Part shown: positions 24,884 to 33,584 of the stretch, piece after piece
Layout: every line of letters starts with the position of its first letter
How positions within the stretch are numbered: the stretch's first letter is position 1
From: Candidatus Sulfopaludibacter sp. SbA3
GTDB lineage: Bacteria; Pseudomonadota; Alphaproteobacteria; Caulobacterales; Hyphomonadaceae
Reading direction: 5' to 3'
Assembly: GCA_945888325.1 (NCBI GenBank)
Contig: CAMDAC010000027.1
Coordinates: forward strand, 1-37,952
Length of the DNA: 37,952 bases
Made by a program: the position numbers and the translations under genes
Notes under the pieces: model-generated
What the model was told of the DNA's origin: nothing
Database searches by the model: none
The model's input: the letters and a program-made list of their open reading frames with translations, nothing else

Positions 24884-26607
24884 CAGGCCGCGTCCATCCC
24901 GATGACCGAGAACACCTCGGTCAAAGAGGTCTTGCCCGCTGCAGCAGCCCGAACACCCTCTTCAAAAAGCGTCAGCATGCCTTCGCTGCGGGCAATCGCA
25001 CGCAGGCGGCTTTCGGGCGCTTTCTCGAGGATCGCGGTTTCTATGGCGGGTGACATCGGCATGACTTCCGCGAGGCTCATCCGGCCTCTGTAGCCGGTGC
25101 CCCGGCACTCTTCGCAGCCAGCGGCTGCGCACCAATGAGTGTCGGCGCCGGGCGCCAGCAAAGTTCCAAGGCGGGTCTGCATTGCCAGGGGCGGCGCTTC
25201 GGGGCGTTTGCAGGCGTTGCAAAGCAACCGAACCAGGCGCTGCGCCGAAATCGCGTTCACGGTGCTCGCAACCAGATAGTCCTCAATGCCCATTTCCAGC
25301 AAGCGGGTGACCGTTGCGGGCGCGTTGTTGGTATGGATGGTCGACAGCACCATATGGCCGGTGAGCGCCGCTTCTACCGCGATCGATGCCGATTCCAGGT
25401 CGCGGATCTCGCCGATCATCAGCACGTTCGGGTTGTGGCGCAGCACCGAACGCAGGGCGCGGGCGAAGGTCATCCCGATCTCGGGTTTGACCTGGATCTG
25501 CGAGACGCCGGGTATCTCGTACTCGACAGGGTCTTCGACCGACATGAACTTGACCTGCGGATTCATCAAATGGCGCAGTCCCGCATAGAGTGTTGTCGTC
25601 TTGCCGCTGCCGGTCGGGCCGGTGACGAGCGTTATGCCGTTCGGCTTGGCAAACGCCGTGGTCAGGCGCTCGCGGGCATGATTGGAAAGGCCGAGGGCCG
25701 GCATGTCGAGGTGGGCGGCTGTCTGATCTAGCAGGCGCAGGGTAACGGTCTCGCCATGCAGGCTGGGCATGGTCGCGACGCGCAGGTCGATGTCGCGCCC
25801 GCGTACGGCGGTGCGAATACGGCCGTCTTGCGGAAGGCGGCGCTCTGCGATGTTCAGCTTGGCGAGGATCTTGATGCGCGAGACAACCGCCTCGGGCGAA
25901 CCTTCAACCGGCAGGTTGACCGGCGACATCGCACCGTCGAGGCGCATGCGGACCCGCACATGGTCGCGCTCGGGCTCTATATGAATGTCTGATGCGCGCG
26001 CTTCCACAGCCATGGCCAGCACGTCCTCGACCCAGCGGATGACCGGAGCCCCCCGTGCCAGATCAATCAGGCGTTCAAGGTCATTGTCCGAAACTGATAC
26101 AGTCGGCTCGTCCGCTCCTGCGGCATCGTTTCCGGGGCGGATTGCCGAAAGCCAGGCCCGGATATCCGACCGCGTCGCGACTGCGCGGCGCACGGAAAGA
26201 CCGGTTTTATAGCTGACCGCGTTGGCGGCTTCGTCATCCAGTGGGTCCGCCATGGCGAGCACGACCTCGCCGCCTTCCACCGCCAGCGGAACGACATTGG
26301 AGTCGAGCAGGAAGCGTGGACGCAGCCCGGCGAGATCTGCCGGAATCCGCGGCGTACCCGCGAGTTTGGCATGTGAGAAGCCAAGAACTTCCGCGAGCGT
26401 CGCCGCGACCGCTTCTTCAGAGCAGAGACCAAGCTTGATCAAAACGGATGGCAGCGGCTCTCCGGTTTTCTCCATCGAAGAGAGTGCCCGCGATAGTTTC
26501 GCCTCATTGATGTGACGTCTCGCGACCAGCCGTTCACCGAGAACCAGCCAGACTTCCTTGCGGCCATTCGATGCCTTGGCCGCGCCCGCTTTCGCTTGAA
26601 TCTTCAT
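24883..26607 (-). CDS. gspE: T2SS assembly ATPase GspE
   Basis: The 574-aa secretion ATPase has an N-terminal GspE domain (about residues 20-150), Walker A GPTGSGKTTT near residue 330, Asp-box and Walker B regions (VLMIGEIRD) near 390, and a His box. The C-terminal CNACK ... CEECRGTGY is the zinc-binding tetracysteine element found in GspE. It powers pseudopilus extension. I chose the ATG at 26607, since the 65 upstream residues of the longer frame look non-coding and lie in the divergent promoter region; GGAG lies about 12 nt before the ATG. First gene of the gspE-F-H-I-J operon. Confidence 0.95.
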   Translation of the reverse strand: MKIQAKAGAAKASNGRKEVWLVLGERLVARRHINEAKLSRALSSMEKTGEPLPSVLIKLGLCSEEAVAATLAEVLGFSHAKLAGTPRIPADLAGLRPRFLLDSNVVPLAVEGGEVVLAMADPLDDEAANAVSYKTGLSVRRAVATRSDIRAWLSAIRPGNDAAGADEPTVSVSDNDLERLIDLARGAPVIRWVEDVLAMAVEARASDIHIEPERDHVRVRMRLDGAMSPVNLPVEGSPEAVVSRIKILAKLNIAERRLPQDGRIRTAVRGRDIDLRVATMPSLHGETVTLRLLDQTAAHLDMPALGLSNHARERLTTAFAKPNGITLVTGPTGSGKTTTLYAGLRHLMNPQVKFMSVEDPVEYEIPGVSQIQVKPEIGMTFARALRSVLRHNPNVLMIGEIRDLESASIAVEAALTGHMVLSTIHTNNAPATVTRLLEMGIEDYLVASTVNAISAQRLVRLLCNACKRPEAPPLAMQTRLGTLLAPGADTHWCAAAGCEECRGTGYRGRMSLAEVMPMSPAIETAILEKAPESRLRAIARSEGMLTLFEEGVRAAAAGKTSLTEVFSVIGMDAA

Positions 26608-26657
26608 GCCTGCCGTGTCTCCGCACCAACTCAGCTCACGCCGCCTGTCCCACGGCA

Positions 26658-26673
26658 AGCATGTGGCGTGCCA
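26658..26673 (-). promoter_or_regulatory. Sigma-54-like promoter for gspEFHIJ
   Basis: On the - strand TGGCACG-N4-ATGCT matches 11 of 12 consensus positions with GG-N10-GC spacing. The predicted start near 26648 is about 40 nt before the gspE ATG. It overlaps a second such element facing the other way. Confidence 0.45.
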
Positions 26674-26679
26674 CTTGCA
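26664..26679 (+). promoter_or_regulatory. Sigma-54-like promoter for gspLMNDK, overlapping the gspE one
   Basis: TGGCGTG-N4-TTGCA has exact GG-N10-GC spacing and 10 of 12 matches, including a perfect -12 element. It shares the imperfect palindrome GTGGCGTGCCAC (26663-26674) with the element serving gspE, so one sequence could drive both T2SS operons. The predicted start is near 26690, about 110 nt before the gspL ATG. Confidence 0.45.
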
Positions 26680-26717
26680 TAACACCATGGAAGGATGCCG
26701 TCCGCAAAGGCCTTCAA

Positions 26718-26748
26718 TTGACACCTTTCGCTTTGCATCGACTATAGA
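26718..26748 (+). promoter_or_regulatory. Possible sigma-70 promoter of gspL
   Basis: TTGACA (26718-26723) and TATAGA (26743-26748) are good hexamers but 19 nt apart, longer than the usual 17. It would start transcription about 45 nt before gspL and could give basal expression beside the sigma-54-like element. Confidence 0.3.
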
Positions 26749-26760
26749 AGTGTACCTCAT

Positions 26761-26780
26761 CCGGTCTCGGGACAGACCGG
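26761..26780 (+). repeat. Inverted repeat in the gspL leader
   Basis: CCGGTCT and AGACCGG form a perfect 7-bp stem with a 6-nt loop, ending 21 nt before the gspL ATG. It may be an operator or an mRNA leader hairpin controlling gspL translation. Confidence 0.4.
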
Positions 26781-26801
26781 CGGGGAACGGGGACAGGACC
26801 A

Positions 26802-27941
26802 ATGCCTATCGACCAAGGATCATCCCTCGGCAGTGATCGCGCATCCGCCGGATCGGCGATGACGCCACACGAATTCATGCGCTGGTGGGGGTCAACCCTC
26901 GCCGGAATGACGCCCGATTGGCTGAAAGCAGCTTTCGTACCAAACCGGAATTGGGTGATCGTGCGCCGCGAAGGCGACGGCTTCACCGTATACTCTGAGA
27001 ACGGACTACCTGTCGGCTCTCTCGCCGATAGCGGGAACGCGCGCTCGAAAGCTCGCTCAGGCGATGTGCTGGCGCTTCTGTTGCCGGGTGAAGCGTTCCT
27101 CCGTCAGCGCCGCCTGCCTGCCACATCCGAACAACATTTGCGCAATGCGCTTCGCCTCCAGATAGCTGCCGATACACCCTTCGAACTCGACGAAGTTCAC
27201 GATGATTGCCGGATTGTCCCGGGCGCCGAAGAAGGCGGGCAGTTGCTGGCCGAGCAAGCCCTCGTCAAGCGGAGCGTCATCGCGGATCTGGTCGCGCTGG
27301 CGGCCGCCAACCGGATCGACCTGGCCGGCGTCGATGTCGCCGGCGAAGACGGAAAACCTATTGGTTTCAACCTTTTACCGGAGAACCAGCGGGCGCGGAG
27401 CGATGCTTTCCTGCCGCAGCTCAACCGCGGCCTGGCACTCGGTGCCCTGGCGCTTGCCGTGCTGACAGGCACGCTCGGCCTGTTGGCCATGGACCGGAAA
27501 CTCGGCGCGCTCGGGCGCGAAACCACCGCCATCCGCGCTGAGGCAGCCTCAGTGCTCGACTTGCAGCGCCAGGCCATCGCACGCGTAGATGCAATCCGCA
27601 TGATCGAGCAGCGCACGGCGAGCCCGGTGCGTTTCACAACCTTGATGGACGAGATTGCTACGGCGCTGCCGGAAGATTCCTGGCTTGAAGGCCTCGCTTA
27701 TGATGGCAAGCAGATTTCGCTCGTCGGCCTCTCCCGCTCATCTGACGGTCTCGTCTCGAAACTGGAATCCGTTCCGGGCGTTACCGGCGCCCGGGTCGTC
27801 TCTTCGATGATGCGAGATGATCGTCTGAATGCGGACCGTTTCCGCATCGAGCTCCTGCTCGAAGCCGATATCGTCGCCGCGTCGTCGGCAACCACAGAAC
27901 CAGCGACCGCGCCTGAATTTGCATCGGAGGACAACGGATGA
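26802..27941 (+). CDS. gspL: T2SS inner-membrane protein GspL
   Basis: The 379-aa protein has a cytoplasmic actin-like domain (about residues 40-200, including VLALLLPGEAFLRQRRLPA and LRLQIAADTPFELDEVHDD), one transmembrane helix near residues 210-230 (ALGALALAVLTGTLGLLAM), and a periplasmic PilN-like domain (FTTLMDEIATALPEDSWLEG). GspL recruits GspE to the membrane and pairs with GspM. Its stop overlaps the gspM start (ATGA). The N-terminal ~30 residues are an extension before the recognisable fold. First gene of the + strand gsp operon. Confidence 0.88.
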   Translation: MPIDQGSSLGSDRASAGSAMTPHEFMRWWGSTLAGMTPDWLKAAFVPNRNWVIVRREGDGFTVYSENGLPVGSLADSGNARSKARSGDVLALLLPGEAFLRQRRLPATSEQHLRNALRLQIAADTPFELDEVHDDCRIVPGAEEGGQLLAEQALVKRSVIADLVALAAANRIDLAGVDVAGEDGKPIGFNLLPENQRARSDAFLPQLNRGLALGALALAVLTGTLGLLAMDRKLGALGRETTAIRAEAASVLDLQRQAIARVDAIRMIEQRTASPVRFTTLMDEIATALPEDSWLEGLAYDGKQISLVGLSRSSDGLVSKLESVPGVTGARVVSSMMRDDRLNADRFRIELLLEADIVAASSATTEPATAPEFASEDNG

Positions 27942-28519
27942 ACCTCTACAGTCTTCCTCGTCAACGCCAGCAACTGATTGCTGCTGGGCTGCTCGCGGCC
28001 GCCTTGGCTATCGCCGGCATCGCTGTGGCTGCCCCTGTCGCCGACATGATTGCAAAAAAGCAGGGAGACATCCGTAAAGGCGAAGCCGACCTTGCCAAGT
28101 GGCGCGGCATCGCGGCTTCGGCCGAGGTGATGAAAGCGGCGTCGACGGATCCGGCCGCCAATCTGCGCACTGTCGCGCTCGCTCTGCCGGCTTCGACCGA
28201 CGCCCAGGCCGCTGCCAGTGTACAGGCCATGGTTCGGCGCATGCTCGGCGATGCAGGGGCAGACCTAAAGAGCATCCAGCCGCTGGATGCACGCGGCGCC
28301 GGAAGTTTGCGCGAGGCGGGCGTGCGGGTGATTGCGCTCGCCACGCAGCGCCAGCTCGACGACACCCTATTCGCGCTCGACAATTCCAATCCGCGCCTGT
28401 TCATCCGCGAAGCCAATTTCCAGCTCGCCTCCGGCAGTGGCCGGGACGGTGAAAGCCGCGAGGCGCCCGTTCTCCAGATTCGCCTTGATGTGTTTGCTTA
28501 TGCCCTTCCGGAGGAATGA
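27938..28519 (+). CDS. gspM: T2SS inner-membrane protein GspM
   Basis: The 193-aa protein has a short cytoplasmic start (MNLYSLPRQRQQ), one transmembrane helix at about residues 13-32, a coiled-coil stretch (MIAKKQGDIRKGEADLAKW) and a periplasmic ferredoxin-like domain with LFIREANFQLA and APVLQIRLDVFAY near the end. That order is the GspM plan. It partners GspL in the platform. The name rests on architecture and on position directly after gspL. Confidence 0.82.
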   Translation: MNLYSLPRQRQQLIAAGLLAAALAIAGIAVAAPVADMIAKKQGDIRKGEADLAKWRGIAASAEVMKAASTDPAANLRTVALALPASTDAQAAASVQAMVRRMLGDAGADLKSIQPLDARGAGSLREAGVRVIALATQRQLDDTLFALDNSNPRLFIREANFQLASGSGRDGESREAPVLQIRLDVFAYALPEE

Positions 28520-28522
28520 GAG

Positions 28523-29008
28523 ATGAGCTTTGTAAGGGCGCCCACCGCGGTTGTCGCTGCCATGCTGGCCGGGCTTTGCGCCTTGCTGCTGCTGGCGCTG
28601 ACAATGCTGACCACCGGCTCGGCAAGCCGCATCGATACGTCGGACATCGTGCACCCAACGCTGACGCCGCCGGCCATGCCCGCCTTGACGCTTCCCGGCG
28701 ACCGCGCGCGGGCTTCGGCTGAACAGCCGATGTTCCATCCGAACCGGAAGCCGATCGCAGCAGAGTTAACGCCCGGCGCGGACGGCGGTGCCTCCGAAGC
28801 CACGGAGGCTCCTTTTATCCTTAAGGGCGTCGTTATTGCAAATGGCACAGCCCGTGCATCACTCATGCGGAGTGTCGAAGGCGACATTCAGTGGGTGAAA
28901 CGGGGAAATACGATTGACGGTTGGGAACTGGAAAGCGTGCGGTCCGACAGGGTCGAGCTTTCCCGCGGAGAGTACAGAACAACTCTCCATCTCTACCCGG
29001 AACGTTAA
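28523..29008 (+). CDS. T2SS GspC/GspN-like protein with a homology-region domain
   Basis: The 161-aa protein has one transmembrane helix (about residues 9-31), a Pro/Ala-rich linker and a small C-terminal beta domain (PFILKGVVIANGTARASLMR ... IQWVKRGNTIDGWELESV ... VELSRGEYRTTLHL). This matches the HR domain of GspC and the PilP-like GspN family, which binds the secretin's N0 domain. No other gspC is in the window, so it may serve as the GspC connector between platform and GspD. It lies 3 nt after gspM and 38 nt before gspD. Confidence 0.7.
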   Translation: MSFVRAPTAVVAAMLAGLCALLLLALTMLTTGSASRIDTSDIVHPTLTPPAMPALTLPGDRARASAEQPMFHPNRKPIAAELTPGADGGASEATEAPFILKGVVIANGTARASLMRSVEGDIQWVKRGNTIDGWELESVRSDRVELSRGEYRTTLHLYPER

Positions 29009-29046
29009 CCACGGCTCCCAAAAGCAGAACGCAGGGATCAAGTAGA

Positions 29047-31164
29047 ATGATTACGAAGACATTGGTGACCAAAGGCCTGCGCGGCCTTCTTCTATGCGGC
29101 GCGGCGTCCATGGCGCTTGCAGCTTGCACTAGCACCACGACGACAGGACCATCGCGGGGTGTCTATTCGCTTCCGCTCACACCACCGCCCGTCCCGGCTC
29201 CTGAAACAGATGTTCAGCCAGCTGACAATACCGAAACGGCCAGCGTTCCGCCTGCGGACGATGGAAGCTTTGAATTGCTGGGCAATCCTGCGCAACTTAC
29301 CGGCCCGCTTGGCGCTCCCGGCGGAGGCGAACGCGGCACGATCACGATCAACCTCAACGCTGTGCCCGTGGCCGACGCCGTCCAGCAGGTTTTGGGCGAT
29401 ATTCTCAACGAAAACTACGTCATTGAAACCCAGCTCACAGGTGATGTCTCGCTGCAAACGAGCCGTCCGGTTAGCCGCGAAGGCGCCATCCGACTGCTCG
29501 AAAGCGTGCTCGCGAGCCGCGGCGCCGAATTAATTGATGGCGGTGGCTTCTACCGGGTCGTAGGTGCTGGCCAGGCCGGTAACGTAGCCGGCGGCAGCGC
29601 CAACATGAAGATCATAGCGCCGCGTTATGTCTCCGCTGAAGCGCTCAAGGATGTGTTCGCCGGCAGCAGCGACAAGTCGATCACTGCCGAAGTTGACCCC
29701 GTCCGTAACATACTGATTGTACGGGGAAATTCTGCAGCCATCGCCGAAGCTGAAAAGCTTGTTGCAGTGTTCGATGTAAACTGGATGCGCGGCATGTCGT
29801 TCGCCGCCGTACCGATCACTTACTCCTCTCCGACGCAGGTCGTGTCCGATCTTGAAACGATCCTCGGCGCCGGTTCAGGCGGCCCGCTTTCGGGCGCCGT
29901 CCGCTTCGTGCCGCTTGACCGGCTCAACACGGTGATCGTCGTCAGTCCGCAAGCGGACTATATCGCCGAAGGCAAAGCCTGGATTTCGCGCCTGGATCGC
30001 TCTGGCGGCGAAGGCGGCCAAAAACTCTACGTCATCCCGATCCAGAACCGACCGGCAACGGAAGTTGCGGCGATCATCACCGATGCCCTTTCCAGCAGCG
30101 GCGGCGGCGATGGCAAAGGCCTTCGTCCCGGCGACCGCCCCGTTTTCTCCTCGACCGGCGAGGACGAAGGCGGCGATGTGACTAGCGCAAGTGTCGGCGG
30201 CTCAATCGAAGTCAGCGGCAGCCGCGGCAACGGCCCGGCTGCGCGTATCATCGCCGACGATGCCAACAACGCCATCGTTGCCCTCGCCACTCCGGAACAG
30301 TTCGGCATCCTCGAGAATGCGGTCTCACGGCTCGACGCGATGGCCAACCAGGTGTTCCTTGAAGCCACCATCGCTGAAGTCACCCTGACGGACAGCCTCT
30401 CTTACGGCCTCACCTGGTTTTTCCAGAGCGGTGAATTCAACACGACCTTCAGCGATGCCGCCAATGGCGCCGTGGCCTCGCAGTTCCCGGGCTTCTCGGT
30501 CCTGTTCTCCGGTCAGGACGGCCGCGCCGCCCTCTCCGCAGTTGCCGGCATCACGGACGTGAAGATCCTGTCGGCGCCGTCGCTGATGGTTCTCGACAAC
30601 CGCACGGCGACCCTGCAGGTCGGCGACCAGGTGCCTGTCGTTACCCAATCCTCCGTCAGCGTTACCGATCCGGACGCGCCGATCGTCAACTCGGTCTCAC
30701 TTCGGGACACGGGTATCATCCTCTCCGTTACGCCCCGCGTCAACGACAGCGGCCTTGTGATCCTCGAGATCGACCAGGAAGTCAGCGATGTGGTCGCAAC
30801 CCAATCTTCGGGCATTGACTCGCCGACCATCCAGCAACGCCGGATCAGCACCTCGGTCTCCGTCCGCGACGGCCAGAGCGTTGCGCTTGGCGGCCTGATG
30901 CGTGAACGCCTGTCCGACACCGAAACGAAAGTGCCGCTGCTGGGTGATGTACCGTTCCTCGGCAAGCTGTTTTCGACGACGACCACCGAGTCGACCCGTA
31001 CCGAACTGCTCGTGATGATCACGCCCCGGGTGATCCGCTCGACGGACGCTTCGCTCACGGTTACCGATGACCTCGTCCGCCGCATGAAGTCGATCGAAGA
31101 CACCTTCGTGCGCCGAACCGCTGCGGAGGCACCGGCCGTCATCATAGAAGACGTCGCTTCATGA
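29047..31164 (+). CDS. gspD: T2SS secretin GspD with a lipoprotein signal
   Basis: The 705-aa secretin has N-domain repeats (TINLNAVPVADAVQQVLG, MKIIAPRYVSAEALKDVFAG, KLYVIPIQNRPATEVAAII) and a C-terminal beta-barrel with the conserved VPVVTQSSVSVTDPDAP, SLRDTGIILSVTPRVN, and GQSVALGGLMRER ... PLLGDVPFLGKLFSTT. It forms the outer-membrane exit pore. Residues 1-27 are a lipoprotein signal with lipobox LAAC (Cys27), so the secretin itself may be acylated and reach the outer membrane without a separate pilotin. The ATG at 29047 is chosen because it starts that signal and has AGGGA upstream; the open frame to 28921 overlaps the previous gene. Confidence 0.95.
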   Translation: MITKTLVTKGLRGLLLCGAASMALAACTSTTTTGPSRGVYSLPLTPPPVPAPETDVQPADNTETASVPPADDGSFELLGNPAQLTGPLGAPGGGERGTITINLNAVPVADAVQQVLGDILNENYVIETQLTGDVSLQTSRPVSREGAIRLLESVLASRGAELIDGGGFYRVVGAGQAGNVAGGSANMKIIAPRYVSAEALKDVFAGSSDKSITAEVDPVRNILIVRGNSAAIAEAEKLVAVFDVNWMRGMSFAAVPITYSSPTQVVSDLETILGAGSGGPLSGAVRFVPLDRLNTVIVVSPQADYIAEGKAWISRLDRSGGEGGQKLYVIPIQNRPATEVAAIITDALSSSGGGDGKGLRPGDRPVFSSTGEDEGGDVTSASVGGSIEVSGSRGNGPAARIIADDANNAIVALATPEQFGILENAVSRLDAMANQVFLEATIAEVTLTDSLSYGLTWFFQSGEFNTTFSDAANGAVASQFPGFSVLFSGQDGRAALSAVAGITDVKILSAPSLMVLDNRTATLQVGDQVPVVTQSSVSVTDPDAPIVNSVSLRDTGIILSVTPRVNDSGLVILEIDQEVSDVVATQSSGIDSPTIQQRRISTSVSVRDGQSVALGGLMRERLSDTETKVPLLGDVPFLGKLFSTTTTESTRTELLVMITPRVIRSTDASLTVTDDLVRRMKSIEDTFVRRTAAEAPAVIIEDVAS

Positions 31165-32072
31165 CAAGTCGGCGCCCCGGTGTGCGCAAGGCGCAGGACC
31201 GGGGCGCCGCACTCATTCTCGTTGTCTGGGCTGTCGGCCTGATGGCGGTGATCGGTGCACTGATTGCGCGTGATGCCCATCTCGACGCCCTGGAAGGCAA
31301 CCGGATGCGCCAAGCGCTTGACGGCCAGCTACTCGTTGAAAGCGGCCAGCGTATCGCGCTCGCCCGCCTCGCCCAGCCCGCCAATGGCCTCTCGTCAGGT
31401 TTCCCGTTCATCTGCGATCTTGAAAAAGGCCGTCTGCTGATCAACGCACGCCCCATCAGCGCGCTGATCGACATCAATGTTTCGCAGGAAGAAACCCTCG
31501 CCGCGCTGTTTGCCGCGCTCGGCGTTCCGGGCCCCGACGCGGCCAGCCATGCGGCGCGGATTGCCGACTACCGCGACGGCGACACTTCGATACGTCCAGG
31601 CGGCGCCGAATATGCCGAGTATACACGTGCGGGACTGGCCTACGGACCTGCAAACCGGCCTTTCATCCGCACCGGAGAGCTTTCAGAAGTGCTCGGCTTG
31701 CCGCCCGAACTGGTAAAAGCGCTGCTGCCTTTCGTAACCGCACATTCATACAGCGCGCAGGTTGACCCGCTCTACGCGTCGCCGGAAGTCCTGGCAGCGC
31801 TTGAAGTTTTTGGAACGCGCGCCGGCACCAGCCTGGAGGATCAGGCCTGGGCTGAAAGCGCGGAAGGCGGCGCAATGTTCGCCGCCGAACCGGTTGTCGT
31901 GGAAGTCATCGCGCAGACCGCCTCCGGCTTTCTGACCGGCGCGGCGGCCACTTATGGACCACAGGAATGGACCCTTTCGGGCAGCCGCCGCCTGATCGAG
32001 GAACGAGCCGCTGGTCCGGAGCCGACGCTCGCGGCGGGCGCAGCTTTGCCCGAACCCGGCCCGTGTTACTGA
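31161..32072 (+). CDS. gspK: T2SS minor pseudopilin GspK
   Basis: The 303-aa protein has a prepilin-like N-terminus (QDRG-AALILVVWAVGLMAV) lacking the +5 Glu, as is typical of GspK, and the long GspK body with ALIDINVSQEETLAALFAAL, a helical domain (FIRTGELSEVLGLPPELV) and VVVEVIAQT near the end. GspK caps the pseudopilus tip and limits its length. It overlaps gspD by 4 nt and, tail to tail, gspG by 7 nt. Confidence 0.9.
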   Translation: MTSRRPGVRKAQDRGAALILVVWAVGLMAVIGALIARDAHLDALEGNRMRQALDGQLLVESGQRIALARLAQPANGLSSGFPFICDLEKGRLLINARPISALIDINVSQEETLAALFAALGVPGPDAASHAARIADYRDGDTSIRPGGAEYAEYTRAGLAYGPANRPFIRTGELSEVLGLPPELVKALLPFVTAHSYSAQVDPLYASPEVLAALEVFGTRAGTSLEDQAWAESAEGGAMFAAEPVVVEVIAQTASGFLTGAAATYGPQEWTLSGSRRLIEERAAGPEPTLAAGAALPEPGPCY

Positions 32073-32509
32073 GGGGTGTCCGGGCGGCCGATATCGGCAT
32101 CTTCGCCATTGCCGCCTTCGGCTCCGTCGCGGCCAAGGGAATAGACGCGCACACGCAAGCCATCTTCCGTAGACGCATAAAAATAGGGCGCGCCCCAAGG
32201 ATCGGCAGGCATGGCTTCTTCATCGAGGTAGGGCCCCGACCAGCCGGCCGCCCCCGCGGGCGCTTCCATCAGCGCATCAAGTCCTTCGCTCTCGGTCGGA
32301 TAACGGCCGACATCGATCAGGAAGAGGTCCAGCGCGCCCTGGATATTCTTGACCTGAGCTTCAGCGGTCTGGGACTTCGCGCGGCTGAGATAACCGATCA
32401 CGCGCGGCGCCACGATCCCCATTACGAGAGCCAGGATGACAAGCGCCACCAGCAGTTCCATAAGACTGAAGCCGGCCTGCGCGCGGCGAATTGGAGCGTC
32501 CCGTTGCAT
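32066..32509 (-). CDS. gspG: T2SS major pseudopilin GspG
   Basis: The 147-aa protein has the leader MQRDAPIRRAQAG-FSLMELLVALVIL with +5 Glu, the helix PRVIGYLSRAKSQTAEAQVK and the GspG body LDLFLIDVGRYPTESEGLDAL ... GPYLDEEAMPADPWGAPYFY, including the calcium-site region. It builds the pseudopilus shaft. The ATG at 32509 has AGGAA about 9 nt upstream; a longer frame to 32605 adds a region that does not look like a leader. It stands alone on the - strand between gspK and gspO, away from gspHIJ. A weaker GG-N10-GC element (TGGCGCA-N4-ATGCG) lies upstream. Confidence 0.95.
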   Translation of the reverse strand: MQRDAPIRRAQAGFSLMELLVALVILALVMGIVAPRVIGYLSRAKSQTAEAQVKNIQGALDLFLIDVGRYPTESEGLDALMEAPAGAAGWSGPYLDEEAMPADPWGAPYFYASTEDGLRVRVYSLGRDGAEGGNGEDADIGRPDTPQ

Positions 32510-32595
32510 TTTAGTATTTCCTTGTCCCACAGCCGCAAAGGATACGCATTTTTTGCGCCACGCCAAGCGATGCGCCAGAGCGGAGCGCAGCAGGA

Positions 32596-33363
32596 ATGAC
32601 GACATACGAAATTTTCCTCGTTCTCGCTGGGCTCCTCATCGGATCCGCAATCGATGCGGGCGCCGACCGGTACGCCCGCGAGGAGTCGTGGATTACAGGG
32701 CGCTCGCGCTGCAGGACATGTGACCGCACGCTGAACTGGTACGAACTCGTACCGTTGGCGAGCTGGGTGATTTCGCGCGGGCGTTGCCGCACCTGCCACG
32801 CGCCCATCGGTTGGTCCTCCCCGGCAACGGAACTTGCCGGGGCATTGATCGCTGTCGGGGCAGTCTTCTGCGCGCCGCCTGGCCTCCTGACATTTACGGT
32901 ACTCTTGGGTTGGCTACTGCTGGCTCTCGCCGCGATCGATTTCAGGACTTTCCTGCTGCCGGACGGCTTCAACGCGGCCGTGCTTGTGCTGGGCCTGGCC
33001 ATGCTCGCATGGGCGAGACCCACAGAATGGCCGCTCCACTTCGCCGGCGGCGCACTTGGCTTCGGCCTGCTGTGGATCGTGGAGCTCGCCTACCGGAGCC
33101 TTCGGGGCCGGGACGGGCTCGGACGGGGAGATGCCAAGCTGCTCGGGGCGATCGGGCTCTGGGTCGGGGCGTACGGAATTGCGCCGGTCTTGCTGATCGC
33201 GTCGCTCAGCGGAATAGCGGCGGCGCTCGGGCTCTCCCTGCGCGAATCGAAAATGCTCAGCCGGCAATCCGCCATTGCATTCGGTCCGTGGATTGCGCTC
33301 GGCGGATACATCGTCTGGTTGTTGCAGGCCGCGCCAATTTCGCTGGTCGGCGGGGCATTATAA
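32596..33363 (+). CDS. gspO: Prepilin peptidase/N-methyltransferase GspO (PilD)
   Basis: The 255-aa A24-family membrane aspartyl protease has the zinc tetracysteine CRTC (39-42) and CRTC (64-67), and catalytic aspartates in AIDFRTFLLPD (Asp115) and the GxGD motif GRGDAKLL (Asp179). It cleaves and N-methylates GspG, H, I, J and K prepilins. Several transmembrane helices are visible. It is divergent from gspG across 86 nt. The last 23 codons have a diverged second copy about 2.7 kb downstream (35991-36059), on the far side of the haloperoxidase module. Confidence 0.94.
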   Translation: MTTYEIFLVLAGLLIGSAIDAGADRYAREESWITGRSRCRTCDRTLNWYELVPLASWVISRGRCRTCHAPIGWSSPATELAGALIAVGAVFCAPPGLLTFTVLLGWLLLALAAIDFRTFLLPDGFNAAVLVLGLAMLAWARPTEWPLHFAGGALGFGLLWIVELAYRSLRGRDGLGRGDAKLLGAIGLWVGAYGIAPVLLIASLSGIAAALGLSLRESKMLSRQSAIAFGPWIALGGYIVWLLQAAPISLVGGAL

Positions 33364-33584
33364 GCTAAGTTGCGACCGGCAAGCTCTTGCGCGCCGCGTC
33401 CGCGGTCCTGAAGTTTTGCGGTTTGAAAGCCGCGAGTTAAGTCCAGCCTGAAATGATCGCACCAACGACAACAAACCCCGCGGGCTGCTCCTGTTGGGGA
33501 GGTGCCAGGATGCCGGACCGCGCCAGAAACTCCCCTAGCACTACCATTGCAAGACGCGCTGATCATCTGGACCGGCCGTCAATT

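Noticed and set aside
23840-25093. Long + strand open frame (417 codons) opposite gspF and gspE
   Set aside because: It lies antisense to two clear T2SS genes, is rich in Arg, Gly and His as expected of a GC-rich shadow frame, and has no domain or ribosome site.
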